DNA of 42,581 nucleotides from Kiritimatiellaeota bacterium B1221. GTDB lineage: Bacteria > Verrucomicrobiota > Kiritimatiellia > SS1-B-03-39 > UBA6053. Made by a program: the position numbers and the translations under genes. Under the pieces are notes generated by a model, which saw only the letters and a program-made list of their open reading frames with translations, had not been told where the DNA came from and made no database searches. The stretch is from NCBI GenBank assembly GCA_029269125.1, contig JARHXX010000030.1:1-42581 (forward strand). The letters are read 5' to 3'. Within the stretch, counting starts at the first letter, position 1; the number at the start of each line of letters is the position of its first letter. This document shows, piece after piece, positions 25,210-34,946 of this stretch.

Positions 25210-26370
25210 TTGAAACTTTTCATTGATGGTTCAAATCTGCGTCAGGGTGGCGGGGTCACGCATTTACAGGAGGTCCTTGCTGCGGCGAAGCACAAAAATT
25301 ATGGTTTTGAAACTATCGTAGTATTGGTTCCGACATCCACAAAAGCACGCATTACAGAAATGGATACTGTAAAATGTACGACCCATCCTGAGGTGGATCG
25401 TGGAGGCTGGAGAACTGAGTGGTTTCGCCGGGCTCACCTCTCAGCTATGCTCGAGGGCTGTGATCTGTTATGGGTACCAGGTGGAACGTATTCAGGAGGA
25501 TTTACACCGTATGTGACGATGGTGCGTAATTTTCTTCCGTTTGACATTCCGGAACGGAATCGGTTTAAATATTCCAAGACCTGGCTGCGGTATGTGATAT
25601 TAAAGCACCTCCAGTTAAAAAGCTTTAAGCGGGCTGCGGGTCTGATTCATATTTCTGAAAAAACCCAAGAGGTGATCTCGGACTATGCTGAACTCCCCGG
25701 GGTACAGCAAACCGTGATACATCATGGATTGAACGAGCGCTTCCTCCATGCTCCCAGGCCGGCTCGTGCCTTTTCAAAGTTCACGCCCGAGACTCCGGCC
25801 CGGCTACTGTATATTTCCCCGATTAACTTGTATAAACATCAGGATGTGTTGGTGAAGGCGGTATACAAGTTACGTCAGAAGGGGATCCCCATCCAATTGG
25901 ATTTAGTGGGGCCCGTATTTCAGCCCGCGGGAAGTCGGTTGGATGTGGTTTTGGAAGAATTGGATCCGCAGCGGGAATGGGTGACGGTACACGGGAAAGT
26001 CCCGTATGCAGAAGTCACAGATTATTATCGGAATGCAGATCTATATGTCTGCCTCTCCAGTTGTGAAACCTTTGGCATGATTCTGTTGGAAGCGATGGGT
26101 GCGGGATTACCGATCTTGTGTTCAAACAAAAGTGCGTTACCGGAAATCCATGCGGGTGCCTGTCCCGAGGTGGAGCCCGAAGATGTGGATGCGGTGGAGA
26201 TCGGTATTGAAAATTTACTTCGGAGCCCCGAACAACGTGGGCAAATCGCACAACAAGCCTATGAACGGGCGAAAGAATTTTCCTGGCAGACAACTGCAGA
26301 GCGTACCTTTGCTTTCCTTCGGGAAGTGGCTCTGAATGCCAACCCTTCTTTGGAACAGGATGTTATTTAA
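25210..26370 (+). CDS. Family 4 glycosyltransferase
   Basis: The 386-residue GT-B enzyme begins MKLFIDGSNLRQGGGVTHLQ, has YISPINLYKHQDVLVKAV in the inter-domain region and SSCETFGMILLEAMGAG as donor-binding motif. TTG at 25210 is the only sensible start. AAAGGA at 25196-25201 lies eight bases upstream and supports it. GC content rises again from this gene onward. Donor unknown. Confidence 0.88.
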   Translation: MKLFIDGSNLRQGGGVTHLQEVLAAAKHKNYGFETIVVLVPTSTKARITEMDTVKCTTHPEVDRGGWRTEWFRRAHLSAMLEGCDLLWVPGGTYSGGFTPYVTMVRNFLPFDIPERNRFKYSKTWLRYVILKHLQLKSFKRAAGLIHISEKTQEVISDYAELPGVQQTVIHHGLNERFLHAPRPARAFSKFTPETPARLLYISPINLYKHQDVLVKAVYKLRQKGIPIQLDLVGPVFQPAGSRLDVVLEELDPQREWVTVHGKVPYAEVTDYYRNADLYVCLSSCETFGMILLEAMGAGLPILCSNKSALPEIHAGACPEVEPEDVDAVEIGIENLLRSPEQRGQIAQQAYERAKEFSWQTTAERTFAFLREVALNANPSLEQDVI

Positions 26371-27847
26371 CTCTACAGAATTTTTTGTCTTTTTTACGAT
26401 CACAGCCAGTGTGTATTTTTTGCTGGGCTGCTTGAAGCCCGCTTTTACTTTGTATTGGTTGACGGCCTGTTCATTCGTTTTTTACGGTTGGTGGAATCCC
26501 CCCTATTTGATTTTAATTCTTGGTTCCATCATCGTGAATTATTTGCTGGGGCAGCGTTTGGCTTCCGGTGGTAATGTATGGCTCCTGCGTTTGGGGGTTG
26601 GCTTGAACCTTGCTGCCATCGGCTATTTTAAATATGCCAATTTTTTTATGGGTACGTTGTCGGATTTAGCCGGGAAGGAATACACGCCTCTGCGAATCTT
26701 GTTACCATTGGGGATTTCGTTTTATACCTTTCAACAAGTTGCGTATTTGGTGGATGCATACAGAACCCGGACCTGTGAACGTCATCCGGTTCATTACGCT
26801 TTGTTTGTAACTTTTTTCCCGCAGTTAATTGCGGGACCGATTGTTCATCATTCCGAACTGATTCCTCAGTTAAAAGATGCAAAACGATTTGTCCCGAATT
26901 CGTCTGCAATTTATACCGGACTTACCCTTTTTTTATTAGGTCTGTTTAAAAAAGTGGTGGTGGCGGATGGATTTTCACCTTATGTCTCGGCTGTATTTAA
27001 TCATGCGGATGCCGGGGGGACGGTCTCGTTTTTCGAAGCCTGGGGCGCTGTGCTTTCCTACACGCTGCAGATTTATTATGATTTTTCAGGTTATTCGGAT
27101 ATGGCAGTGGGGATGGCTGCAATCCTGAATATTCGGTTGCCGATCAATTTTTTCTCACCTTACCGACAAACCAGCATCATCGATTTTTGGCGTTGTTGGC
27201 ACATGACCCTGTCCCGTTTTCTCAAAGACTATGTGTATATCCCTCTGGGGGGCAGTCGGGTGGGGTCATTGGGTAGGCGATATACAAATTTGATGATTAC
27301 GATGTTGGTGGGGGGGTTATGGCACGGTGCAGGCTGGACTTTTGTGATATGGGGCGGGTTACATGGATTTTATCTTTTGGTGAACCATAGCTGGAGAAGA
27401 TTGCCCTTTCATAAACCGTCTAGCTTTGTGGGAAGAAGTACAGCGGGTTTTCTATCATGGGGTCTTACATTTCTTTCCGTTTCTTTGGCGTGGGTCTTTT
27501 TCCGTGCAGGAACGTTGAAAGGGGCTTCTTCCATCTTGAAAGGAATGGGGGGGGCTTCCGGGTTTGTTTTACCCAAACAGATTGGTGATATTATTCCCGG
27601 GATTCAAAATCTGCCGGGGATTCAATTTCCCGGTACGGTTCCGCTGTTGGGAGGTGGAACGTTGATGGGGCTGGTCGAGCAGGTCGCTTTCATCCTTTTA
27701 TTCCTTGGAGTGGCGGTTCTGGGTCGCAATCTCTATCAACTCAGTGCTCGTACGCGATTGCTTTTATTGATGCTTACGGCCGCTTTCACGATTCAACGTG
27801 TGTTCTTCAGCCCGGCCCCTTCTGAATTTATTTACTTTCAGTTCTGA
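26360..27847 (+). CDS. MBOAT-family O-acyltransferase (AlgI/DltB-like)
   Basis: A polytopic membrane protein of about 495 residues. Start MLFNSTEFFVFF is typical of the family, and ATG at 26360 is chosen over 26336 for this reason. PQLIAGPIVHHSELIPQ, FWRCWHMTLSRFLKDYVYIP and the active-site histidine near residue 322 in GLWHGAGWTFVIWGGLHG define it. AlgI-type proteins pass acyl groups from the cytoplasm to a periplasmic transferase that acetylates polysaccharide. It overlaps the upstream GT4 gene by 11 bases and the next gene by one base. Confidence 0.93.
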   Translation: MLFNSTEFFVFFTITASVYFLLGCLKPAFTLYWLTACSFVFYGWWNPPYLILILGSIIVNYLLGQRLASGGNVWLLRLGVGLNLAAIGYFKYANFFMGTLSDLAGKEYTPLRILLPLGISFYTFQQVAYLVDAYRTRTCERHPVHYALFVTFFPQLIAGPIVHHSELIPQLKDAKRFVPNSSAIYTGLTLFLLGLFKKVVVADGFSPYVSAVFNHADAGGTVSFFEAWGAVLSYTLQIYYDFSGYSDMAVGMAAILNIRLPINFFSPYRQTSIIDFWRCWHMTLSRFLKDYVYIPLGGSRVGSLGRRYTNLMITMLVGGLWHGAGWTFVIWGGLHGFYLLVNHSWRRLPFHKPSSFVGRSTAGFLSWGLTFLSVSLAWVFFRAGTLKGASSILKGMGGASGFVLPKQIGDIIPGIQNLPGIQFPGTVPLLGGGTLMGLVEQVAFILLFLGVAVLGRNLYQLSARTRLLLLMLTAAFTIQRVFFSPAPSEFIYFQF

Positions 27848-28863
27848 TGTCTAAATCCACCTTATTTCAAATCGATCAAGGCAAGGTGCAAGGGCGTGGG
27901 TTTTGGCTCTCGCTCTCGATTTCTCTTTTGGGGTATTACCTCTTATTTTCTTACGTACTCCATAAACCGCAGACGGTTGGGTATTACCGTGATTTGTATG
28001 CGGTAAAAATACAAGCGATGGAAGAGAGTGGTGATAGGCAAAAAATCGTGATTTTGGCGGGTAGCAATGGCCGGGCAAGTCATTCCGCCAAAATCGTTGA
28101 AGAGGTCACAGGGATCACTGCAATCAATATGTCCCAAACGGCTAGTCTGTCGATTGATTATCAACTTTCAAAAATAAAACCCTACCTTCACCCAAACGAT
28201 ATTATCTATATGCCTTTGGAATACGGACAGCTTACACGGAGTAAGCGTAGGGTACAATCCGGCAAAGAGGCACCGTATGCTGTGGCTTATGATAAAGCAT
28301 CTATGAGGGATTTTACCCCGTATCGCAAATTGCGGGCACACATGTATTTTGATTTGAAGTTTTGTTTCTCCTCTGTGGTGGAGATGTATCTTTCCCACAA
28401 AGGATTTAAACGCAGAATCAGTGCTGATAATTTGAACCGGTGGGGAGATCAAACCGATCATAGTGTGGAACGGGCGAAAAAATATATCGACTACATTTCC
28501 GCGCAAGACGGTATCCCTTCGAAACCGATAAAAACCAAAGCTTACTCTGCGCAATTGGTATCTGAGTTTTTAACCTGGGCCAAAGAGCATGGCGTGCTTG
28601 TGGTGGGAGGGTACCCCACCTATATTGAAGGGGCGGAACTTCCTGAGGATGATGATCAAGCTTTGCAAAATTTTTATGTGGATCAGGGTCATCTCTTTCT
28701 TGCGCTCGATAATCGTGGCCGGTATCCCAGATCCCATTTTTTTGATACCGCATACCATCTCTGCGAACCGTATCAAATTGAACATTCTCAGCTTGTAGCA
28801 GAGGGTCTGCTTAAGCTCATCCCCGAAAATATTCTTAATCCCGAAGTATCAGAAACCCCATGA
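27847..28863 (+). CDS. Membrane-anchored SGNH-like protein, probable MBOAT partner
   Basis: The 338-residue protein has one N-terminal membrane span (about 18-38) and then a domain with GSNGR (72-76), where S73 could be the SGNH nucleophile, and D300/H304 in FFDTAYHL as a possible Asp/His pair. Together with the overlapping MBOAT gene this resembles DltB/DltD or AlgI/AlgX pairs, in which the second protein completes transfer of the acyl group to the extracellular polymer. I infer the role from position and these residues. Overall identity to named families is not obvious. Confidence 0.65.
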   Translation: MSKSTLFQIDQGKVQGRGFWLSLSISLLGYYLLFSYVLHKPQTVGYYRDLYAVKIQAMEESGDRQKIVILAGSNGRASHSAKIVEEVTGITAINMSQTASLSIDYQLSKIKPYLHPNDIIYMPLEYGQLTRSKRRVQSGKEAPYAVAYDKASMRDFTPYRKLRAHMYFDLKFCFSSVVEMYLSHKGFKRRISADNLNRWGDQTDHSVERAKKYIDYISAQDGIPSKPIKTKAYSAQLVSEFLTWAKEHGVLVVGGYPTYIEGAELPEDDDQALQNFYVDQGHLFLALDNRGRYPRSHFFDTAYHLCEPYQIEHSQLVAEGLLKLIPENILNPEVSETP

Positions 28864-30986
28864 AACAAATTTTACAACATTTAGGAAACGGTGAAACCCT
28901 TTTGGCGGAAGTACCCAGTCCGGGGGTGCGGAGCGGTCATTTGTTGATTCGAACCCGTAAAACCTTGATCTCTTTAGGCACCGAAAAAATGCTCTTGGAT
29001 TTTGGTAAAGGGAGTATGCTGGATAAAGCTCGTCAGCAACCGGACAAAGTGAAACAGGTTTTGCAGAAAGTGAAAACGGACGGGTTGCAGACCACAGTCC
29101 AGGCGGTGCGCAGTAAATTGGATCAGCCGATTCCGCTGGGGTATTCGAATGTGGGTGTGGTCATGGAGGTCGGGCAGGGCGTGTCGGGGTTTAAAGTGGG
29201 TGATCGGGTTTTGAGCAATGGTCCGCATGCAGAGATCATTTGTGTGCCCCAAAACCTTTGTGCAAAAATACCGGATGGCGTTTCAGATGAGGATGCGGTC
29301 TTCACCGTGGTTTCCGCAATTGGGTTGCAGGGAATTCGTTTGGCACAACCCAGCTTGGGTGAAAAATTTGTGGTCACCGGTTTGGGATTGATTGGGTTGC
29401 TTACTGTACAGCTTTTGCGTGCGCAGGGCTGTCAGGTGCTTGGTTTGGATTTTGATACGGAAAAATGTGAATTGGCTCGGTCATTGGGTGCCACGGCGGT
29501 GGATCTTTCCACAGGCGCGGATCCGTTGGCGGCGGCAGAGGTATTTGCGCAAGGGCAGGGAGTAGATGGGGTATTGATTACCGCTTCTACTAAGAGCAAC
29601 GACCCGGTTCATCAAGCGGCGGAGATGTGTCGAAAGCGGGGGAGGATCATTCTCGTGGGTGTGGTGGGGTTGGAATTACAACGGGCAGATTTTTATGAAA
29701 AGGAATTAAGTTTTCAGGTGTCTTGTTCGTACGGTCCCGGACGCTATGACGATGCCTATGAGCAACAGGGACAGGACTATCCATTGGGATTTGTCCGCTG
29801 GACCGAAAATCGGAATTTTCAGGCCGTATTGAATTTGATGGCAGATGGAAAGTTACAATGCGCGGCGTTACAGAGTCATCAGTATAAACTGGACCAGGCT
29901 CTTGAAGCTTACAGCACCGTGGGTTCGGGAAGGGCCCTGGGGATTCTCCTCGATTTTGAGAGTGCAGAACAGGAGGCGACACTGTCCGAGCGGGTGGTCA
30001 ATTTGGGGGAAGCCTCGGGAGAAGGGGCTGCGGTTTCAGTAGCAATGCTGGGCGCGGGAAATTTTGTCGGACAAGTATTGTTGCCTGCGCTGGCCCAACA
30101 GTCGGGGGTGCGGATGCGGACATTGGTGAGTGGTGCGGGGGTGACCAGCACCCATCATGGAAAAAAACACGGTTTTGAACAATCCGCTACCGATACGGAT
30201 GCGGTGTATTCGGATGAGCAGGTGAATACGCTGATGGTCTGTACCCGTCATAATGCCCATGCCCACCAGGTGCTTCGGGGATTAAAGGCAGGAAAAAATG
30301 TTTTCGTGGAAAAGCCGTTATGCATGTCGCTTGCGGAACTGGATGAAATTGAAACCGTGGTTGCGCAAACGAAATCCTCGTTTTTGATGGTGGGGTTTAA
30401 CCGTCGGTTTTCTCCGTTGGCCGTGAAAATGAAATCCTTATTGAGTCGGGAAAGCGCTCCCATATCTGTGGTGTATACCGTGAATGCGGGCGCGATTCCT
30501 GGGGATCATTGGACGCAAGATCCTGAAACCGGAGGGGGACGGTTAATTGGGGAGGCCTGTCACTTTATTGATTTTTGTCGTTATCTTACCGGGAGCGAGA
30601 TCACGGCCTCTGAAATTTCCGCACTCACGCCGACTCCGGGTCAACCCAAAGACACCTTCAGCATCACCTTAGGTTTTGCCAACGGCTCGATCGCTACCGT
30701 GCATTATTTTGCCAATGGCAATAAAGGCTATGCCAAAGAAGGGGTAACTGCATTTGTGGGTGGAAAAATTTTGGAGCTGGAGAATTACCGCTCGCTGAAG
30801 GGCTGGGGCTGGAAGGGTTTTTCCAAGATGAAGGTTCGGGGTCAACAAAAAGGGCACCTGGAAGAGATGGCCGCGTTGGTTGATGCGGTGAAAGAAGGAA
30901 AGTCATCACCGGTTCCGGTGAAGGAGGCCTTTGAAGTGATGCGTCATACTTTGCAATTGTCGTTAGAACTGGATGGAATGTGTTGA
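28860..30986 (+). CDS. Bi-domain oxidoreductase (zinc-type dehydrogenase plus Gfo/Idh/MocA)
   Basis: The 708-residue protein is a natural fusion. Residues 1 to about 365 form a medium-chain dehydrogenase/reductase with a GLGLIG nucleotide-binding loop near 174. From about 385 a Gfo/Idh/MocA-type domain follows with AMLGAGNF and the catalytic EKP motif (E484-P486). Such fusions occur in polysaccharide clusters, usually beside heparinase II/III-like and GT4 genes, exactly as here. The reaction is not established. Oxidation and reduction of a sugar nucleotide or lipid-linked sugar is likely. The upstream and downstream overlaps (4 and 7 bases) indicate one operon. Confidence 0.88.
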   Translation: MKQILQHLGNGETLLAEVPSPGVRSGHLLIRTRKTLISLGTEKMLLDFGKGSMLDKARQQPDKVKQVLQKVKTDGLQTTVQAVRSKLDQPIPLGYSNVGVVMEVGQGVSGFKVGDRVLSNGPHAEIICVPQNLCAKIPDGVSDEDAVFTVVSAIGLQGIRLAQPSLGEKFVVTGLGLIGLLTVQLLRAQGCQVLGLDFDTEKCELARSLGATAVDLSTGADPLAAAEVFAQGQGVDGVLITASTKSNDPVHQAAEMCRKRGRIILVGVVGLELQRADFYEKELSFQVSCSYGPGRYDDAYEQQGQDYPLGFVRWTENRNFQAVLNLMADGKLQCAALQSHQYKLDQALEAYSTVGSGRALGILLDFESAEQEATLSERVVNLGEASGEGAAVSVAMLGAGNFVGQVLLPALAQQSGVRMRTLVSGAGVTSTHHGKKHGFEQSATDTDAVYSDEQVNTLMVCTRHNAHAHQVLRGLKAGKNVFVEKPLCMSLAELDEIETVVAQTKSSFLMVGFNRRFSPLAVKMKSLLSRESAPISVVYTVNAGAIPGDHWTQDPETGGGRLIGEACHFIDFCRYLTGSEITASEISALTPTPGQPKDTFSITLGFANGSIATVHYFANGNKGYAKEGVTAFVGGKILELENYRSLKGWGWKGFSKMKVRGQQKGHLEEMAALVDAVKEGKSSPVPVKEAFEVMRHTLQLSLELDGMC

Positions 30987-32617
30987 GTCGTTTTTCCATG
31001 GTTCTGCGGCTCTTCCAGACTCTTCGGTATTTGAAACCGGTGCAGTTAAGGACCCAAGTGATCCGGAGGATTCAGGCGAAATGCCCATTTCATCTTCCGG
31101 AAGCGAAAGCGTGGACTTGGTCAAATCCCTCCCGACCGGAGCTTCGTTTTCAAGAACCTTCCGGTGCTTCCGCTTGTTTAAACTTTCCCACGGGAAAGTT
31201 TTCGTTTGTCGGGGTGGAAGAGGTGTTGGGGTCGCCCATCGATTGGAGCGGAAAAGGAGCGCAAAGACTCTGGGCTTACAATTTGCATTACTTTGAATGG
31301 ATATGGGGATTAAACCCAGATGATGCGAAGGACGCTTGTGAGCAGTGGATCCGTCATCATTCAGGCTCCGCATCTGCTGTGGGCTGGGAGCCCTATCCCC
31401 TTTCGTTACGTATTCAGAATTGGTGTGCATATTGGCAAACCAAGGGCTCGGATCTTTTGCAGCAGGACGAGGGGTTTCAAAAGCGGTTGGCGGTTTCACT
31501 GGGTCTGCAAGCCACATGGTTAACTAAAAGATTGGAATACCATATTTTGGCAAATCATTTGCTGGAAAATGCTGCGGCTTTATTTGTGGCTGGACATTTT
31601 TTGCAGGGGGAGGGTATTGAACGCATGCGTTCTTTAGGGTGGAAAATTGTAAAAGCACAATTACAAGAGCAGGTCCTGGCAGACGGGATGCATTTTGAGC
31701 GGTCGCCCATGTATCATTTTCGGGTGACCTATTTGGTGGATATGATGAAGGCCTGGGCAGGAGAAGGTGAGGATGCTGCTTTGGAAGCCTATGCGGTTAA
31801 GCTAGGGGAAGCGGGGACTCAGTTGTTGCATCCGGATGGAGAGATCGCTTTGTTCAATGACAGCGCGTTTGGTATCTATCCTCCGGGGAAGCGGATGGCT
31901 TTATCTGGTTCTTTCGCATTGCCCACTGCCGGATATTATGGCTCCCGTTCTAAGAATGGGCATTACATCATTTGCGATGCAGGGGCATTGGGGCCGGACT
32001 ATCAGCCGGGTCATGCCCATTGTGATCTCTTATCATTTGAGTGGAGTTTTTTTGGAAAACGACTGATATCAGATACGGGAACCTCCACCTATTTGCCTGG
32101 TCCAAGCCGACTTTATGAGCGGAGTACTGCTGCCCACAATACCTGGGCACCCGAAGGTGGGGAACAAGGGGAAATATGGTCAGCGTTCCGTTTGGGGCGT
32201 CGTCCTGAAGTACAGGTTCATTCATGGGAACCGACCGCGAATGGTGGCTTTATACTTGAAGCCTGTCATACGGGTTTTGATCGAAAGGCATTTGGGCATG
32301 CTATGCATACACGAACGTTCAGATATGATCCAGAGGGATCGCTTCGGATTGAAGATCGGTTTAGCGGAAGTAAAACGCTCTCTTGGGAAGGGCATTTTCA
32401 TTTTGATCCTGATGTGGAAATATACGAAATCTCCTCTGGCAGCTTTCGAATGCTGTGTGGAGGAAAGGAACTGCGTTTTTCGGTTGCGGGAGCCATGGAT
32501 ATCAGGATAGAGGAATCCCCGTTTTCGCCTCAATTTCATCAACAACTATCACGACCCTGTTTGGTGCTTACCTGTTCGACGGCGCAGAGTTCGGTGATGG
32601 TTGAATTTACTTGGTAA
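30980..32617 (+). CDS. Heparinase II/III family protein
   Basis: A protein of about 545 residues with an alpha-helical toroid N-terminal half (WIWGLNPDDAK, YPLSLRIQNWC, NHLLENAAALF, YHFRVTYLVDMMKAW) and a C-terminal heparinase II/III-like beta region with GHAHCDLLSFEW, SDTGTSTYLPG and AAHNTWAPEG. Classical members are polysaccharide lyases. No signal peptide is evident, and the biosynthetic context suggests a role in polymer maturation or uronic acid modification rather than scavenging. GTG at 30980 overlaps the previous gene. ATG at 30998 is an alternative start. Confidence 0.87.
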   Translation: MLSRFSMVLRLFQTLRYLKPVQLRTQVIRRIQAKCPFHLPEAKAWTWSNPSRPELRFQEPSGASACLNFPTGKFSFVGVEEVLGSPIDWSGKGAQRLWAYNLHYFEWIWGLNPDDAKDACEQWIRHHSGSASAVGWEPYPLSLRIQNWCAYWQTKGSDLLQQDEGFQKRLAVSLGLQATWLTKRLEYHILANHLLENAAALFVAGHFLQGEGIERMRSLGWKIVKAQLQEQVLADGMHFERSPMYHFRVTYLVDMMKAWAGEGEDAALEAYAVKLGEAGTQLLHPDGEIALFNDSAFGIYPPGKRMALSGSFALPTAGYYGSRSKNGHYIICDAGALGPDYQPGHAHCDLLSFEWSFFGKRLISDTGTSTYLPGPSRLYERSTAAHNTWAPEGGEQGEIWSAFRLGRRPEVQVHSWEPTANGGFILEACHTGFDRKAFGHAMHTRTFRYDPEGSLRIEDRFSGSKTLSWEGHFHFDPDVEIYEISSGSFRMLCGGKELRFSVAGAMDIRIEESPFSPQFHQQLSRPCLVLTCSTAQSSVMVEFTW

Positions 32618-32619
32618 TT

Positions 32620-33846
32620 ATGCGTATCTTATTTTTAACTCATTATTTTCCTCCAGAAGGCAACGCTCCGGCATCCCGTACTTTTGACAATTGCCGGCGG
32701 TGGGTGGCTGCGGGGCATGAGGTCACCGTGATAACCTGTGCACCGAATGTGCCGAGTGGGGTGGTGTATGAAGGCTATCGAAACCGCTGGCGCCAGGAGG
32801 AGAGGATTGAAGGAATTCGGGTTATTCGGGTCTGGACATTTATTGCGCCCAACAAAGGCGCGTTTCGGCGGATATTGAATTATTTAAGTTATTTCGTTTC
32901 GTCTTTTTTTACGACAATCTTGTTAAAGAAGCCGGATGTGCTGGTGTGTACATCACCACAATTTTTCTGTGGGCTGTCCGGGGTAATGGCGGGTGTATTA
33001 AAACGAATTCCCACAGTGTTGGAAATTCGGGATATTTGGCCTGAATCCATTGAAGCAGTTGGGGCAATGAAAAAATCATTTCTTACGCGGATGTTGGAAA
33101 GGGTTGAGCGGTGGATGTATCGAAAATCGGATCAGATCGTAACCGTGGGATCCGGCTACAAACAAAAACTTTTAGAGCGGGGAGTTCCTGAAGAAAAAAT
33201 TGAAGTGATCACCAATGGGGCAGACCTGAAATTTTATCAGCCAGGAAAATCGGACCCTGAAATTTTGGAGGATCTTGGGGTAAATGAAGCTTCGCTGAAT
33301 TTAGCTTATGTGGGAACTTTAGGTATGGCTTCAGGATTGGAGGTGGTAATCGAGGCGGGGAAAATTTTGGCAGAAGCGGGAGATGCTGTTTGTTTTTATT
33401 TGGTGGGTGATGGTGCCCGAAGGGATGAATATTTGAAAATGGTGGAAGAGGCAGGCCTTAAAAATGTGAAGCTCCCCGGGCGTATGGAAAAAGCAAAAAT
33501 GCCCGGATTGTTGCGCAGCATGGATGTGGCGGTCATTCATTTAAAAAAATCAGACTTGTTCAAAACCGTATTGCCATCAAAACTGTTTGAAGCCTTTGCC
33601 TGTGGGCTTCCGGTAATTTTAGGTGTGGATGGAAATGCCCGGGAGGTTTTAGAGCAGGCTGATGCCGGGGTTTTCATGGAACCGGGGAATGCGGACGAAT
33701 TGGTGGGGGCAATCCGAAAATTCAATCAGGATCCGGAAGGTCTCTGTCAATATGGTGAAAAAGGTTTGGCGCATGTGCGTGCGTATTATGACCGGGATAA
33801 ACTCGCCGAAGTGTATTTAAGTCTTTTAATTCAGATGTGTAAATGA
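32620..33846 (+). CDS. Family 4 glycosyltransferase (WbuB/WcaI-like)
   Basis: A protein of about 408 residues beginning MRILFLTHYFPPEGNAPASR, with the WbuB-like signatures LEIRDIWPESIEAVGA, ITNGADLKFYQP, and the C-terminal SKLFEAFACGLPVILGVDG. Several WbuB-like enzymes transfer N-acetylaminosugars, which would suit the adjacent WecB gene. The true donor is unproven. ATG at 32620 is preferred over an upstream TTG at 32611, which overlaps the previous stop. Confidence 0.88.
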   Translation: MRILFLTHYFPPEGNAPASRTFDNCRRWVAAGHEVTVITCAPNVPSGVVYEGYRNRWRQEERIEGIRVIRVWTFIAPNKGAFRRILNYLSYFVSSFFTTILLKKPDVLVCTSPQFFCGLSGVMAGVLKRIPTVLEIRDIWPESIEAVGAMKKSFLTRMLERVERWMYRKSDQIVTVGSGYKQKLLERGVPEEKIEVITNGADLKFYQPGKSDPEILEDLGVNEASLNLAYVGTLGMASGLEVVIEAGKILAEAGDAVCFYLVGDGARRDEYLKMVEEAGLKNVKLPGRMEKAKMPGLLRSMDVAVIHLKKSDLFKTVLPSKLFEAFACGLPVILGVDGNAREVLEQADAGVFMEPGNADELVGAIRKFNQDPEGLCQYGEKGLAHVRAYYDRDKLAEVYLSLLIQMCK

Positions 33847-33852
33847 GGAAGG
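33845..33852 (+). promoter_or_regulatory. Strong Shine-Dalgarno that selects the wecB start
   Basis: GAGGAAGG lies eight bases before the ATG at 33861 and overlaps the first possible ATG (33843). This favours the downstream start for the 2-epimerase. Most genes of the AT-rich block have no comparable site. Confidence 0.6.
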
Positions 33853-33860
33853 AAACTGTA

Positions 33861-34946
33861 ATGAAAAAAATTATTCACGTGGTCGGGGCTAGGCCCAATT
33901 TTATGAAAGCTGCACCGGTGTTTTTTGCCATCCGTGACCGGGGAATTTTTGAGCAGGTATTGGTTCACACCGGTCAGCATTATGATGAGAAGATGTCGGA
34001 CATCTTTTTTCGTCAACTGGGAATTCCGAAACCTGATATTAATCTTGAAGTAGGTTCGGCATCCCATGCGGTGATGACTGCCAATATCATGATTCAATTT
34101 GAGCAGGTTGTGTTGAGCGAAAAGCCGGATCTTTTATTGGTATATGGGGATGTGAATTCTACCATTGCCTGTGCGATGGTCGCAGCTAAACTTGGAGTGA
34201 AGGTCGCCCATGTGGAAGCGGGATTACGGTCTTTTGACCGGGCGATGCCGGAAGAACTCAATCGGATGTTAACCGATTCTATTTCCGATATTTATTTTAC
34301 CACTTCCAGAGATGCGGATGAACTGTTACTGAAAATAGGGGCTGCCCCTGAGCAAATACATTTTGTGGGAAATGGTATGATTGATACCTTGGTGCGGTTG
34401 TTGCCCGAGGCGCAAAAACCTGAAGAACTTGATGTTTTACCCGGGGGTTATGCCCTGGTGACCTTACATCGTCCATCCAATGTGGATGATCCGGATATCT
34501 TCCCCAAAATCTGGGAGAAATTGGTTCAACTCTCTAAAGAGATTCCGGTTATATTTCCAGTGCACCCCCGGAGTCGTCAGCGGATGATGGAAATGGGCTT
34601 GGTTCTTGATGGCGTCACCCTGTGTGAACCATTAGGCTACCTGGAATTTTTATGGCTGCAGCAAAATGCAAAATTGGTGCTTACGGATTCCGGAGGGGTT
34701 CAGGAAGAAACCACCTATATGCAAGTACCTTGCCTGACTTTAAGAAAAAATACCGAGCGTCCGGTCACGGTTACGGAAGGGACAAATATTTTAATTGGCC
34801 GGGATTTCAATTTGCTGGAAAGCTCTATTCGGGATATTTTGAATGATAAGGCAAAGCCCGGAAGAGTTCCTGAAAAATGGGATGGAGACTCCGGGAAACG
34901 TTTGGCAGTCATATTGGAAGAGTTGTCCGTAAAAGAAATATTTTGA
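33861..34946 (+). CDS. wecB: UDP-N-acetylglucosamine 2-epimerase (non-hydrolysing)
   Basis: Interconverts UDP-GlcNAc and UDP-ManNAc in the cytoplasm. The 361 residues contain GARPNFMKAAPV (9-20), HTGQHYDEKMSD (36-47), YGDVNST, EAGLRSFDRAMPEE (from 119) and DSGGVQEE (276-283) followed by LRKNTERPVT, the full WecB pattern. UDP-ManNAc could go to the UDP-HexNAc dehydrogenase at 6.6 kb to give ManNAcA, or serve as a ManNAc donor. It is not the hydrolysing NeuC type judging by the intact WecB-like C-terminus, so it does not by itself explain nonulosonic acid supply. Confidence 0.94.
   Translation: MKKIIHVVGARPNFMKAAPVFFAIRDRGIFEQVLVHTGQHYDEKMSDIFFRQLGIPKPDINLEVGSASHAVMTANIMIQFEQVVLSEKPDLLLVYGDVNSTIACAMVAAKLGVKVAHVEAGLRSFDRAMPEELNRMLTDSISDIYFTTSRDADELLLKIGAAPEQIHFVGNGMIDTLVRLLPEAQKPEELDVLPGGYALVTLHRPSNVDDPDIFPKIWEKLVQLSKEIPVIFPVHPRSRQRMMEMGLVLDGVTLCEPLGYLEFLWLQQNAKLVLTDSGGVQEETTYMQVPCLTLRKNTERPVTVTEGTNILIGRDFNLLESSIRDILNDKAKPGRVPEKWDGDSGKRLAVILEELSVKEIF

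Noticed and set aside
28061..28080. JUMPstart/ops-like GGCGGGTAG element
   Set aside because: It lies inside the SGNH-like coding sequence and only partly matches the ops element. No leader position supports it.
28860..30986. Frameshifted fusion of two genes
   Set aside because: The dehydrogenase plus Gfo/Idh/MocA fusion is a known natural two-domain architecture and the frame is continuous.
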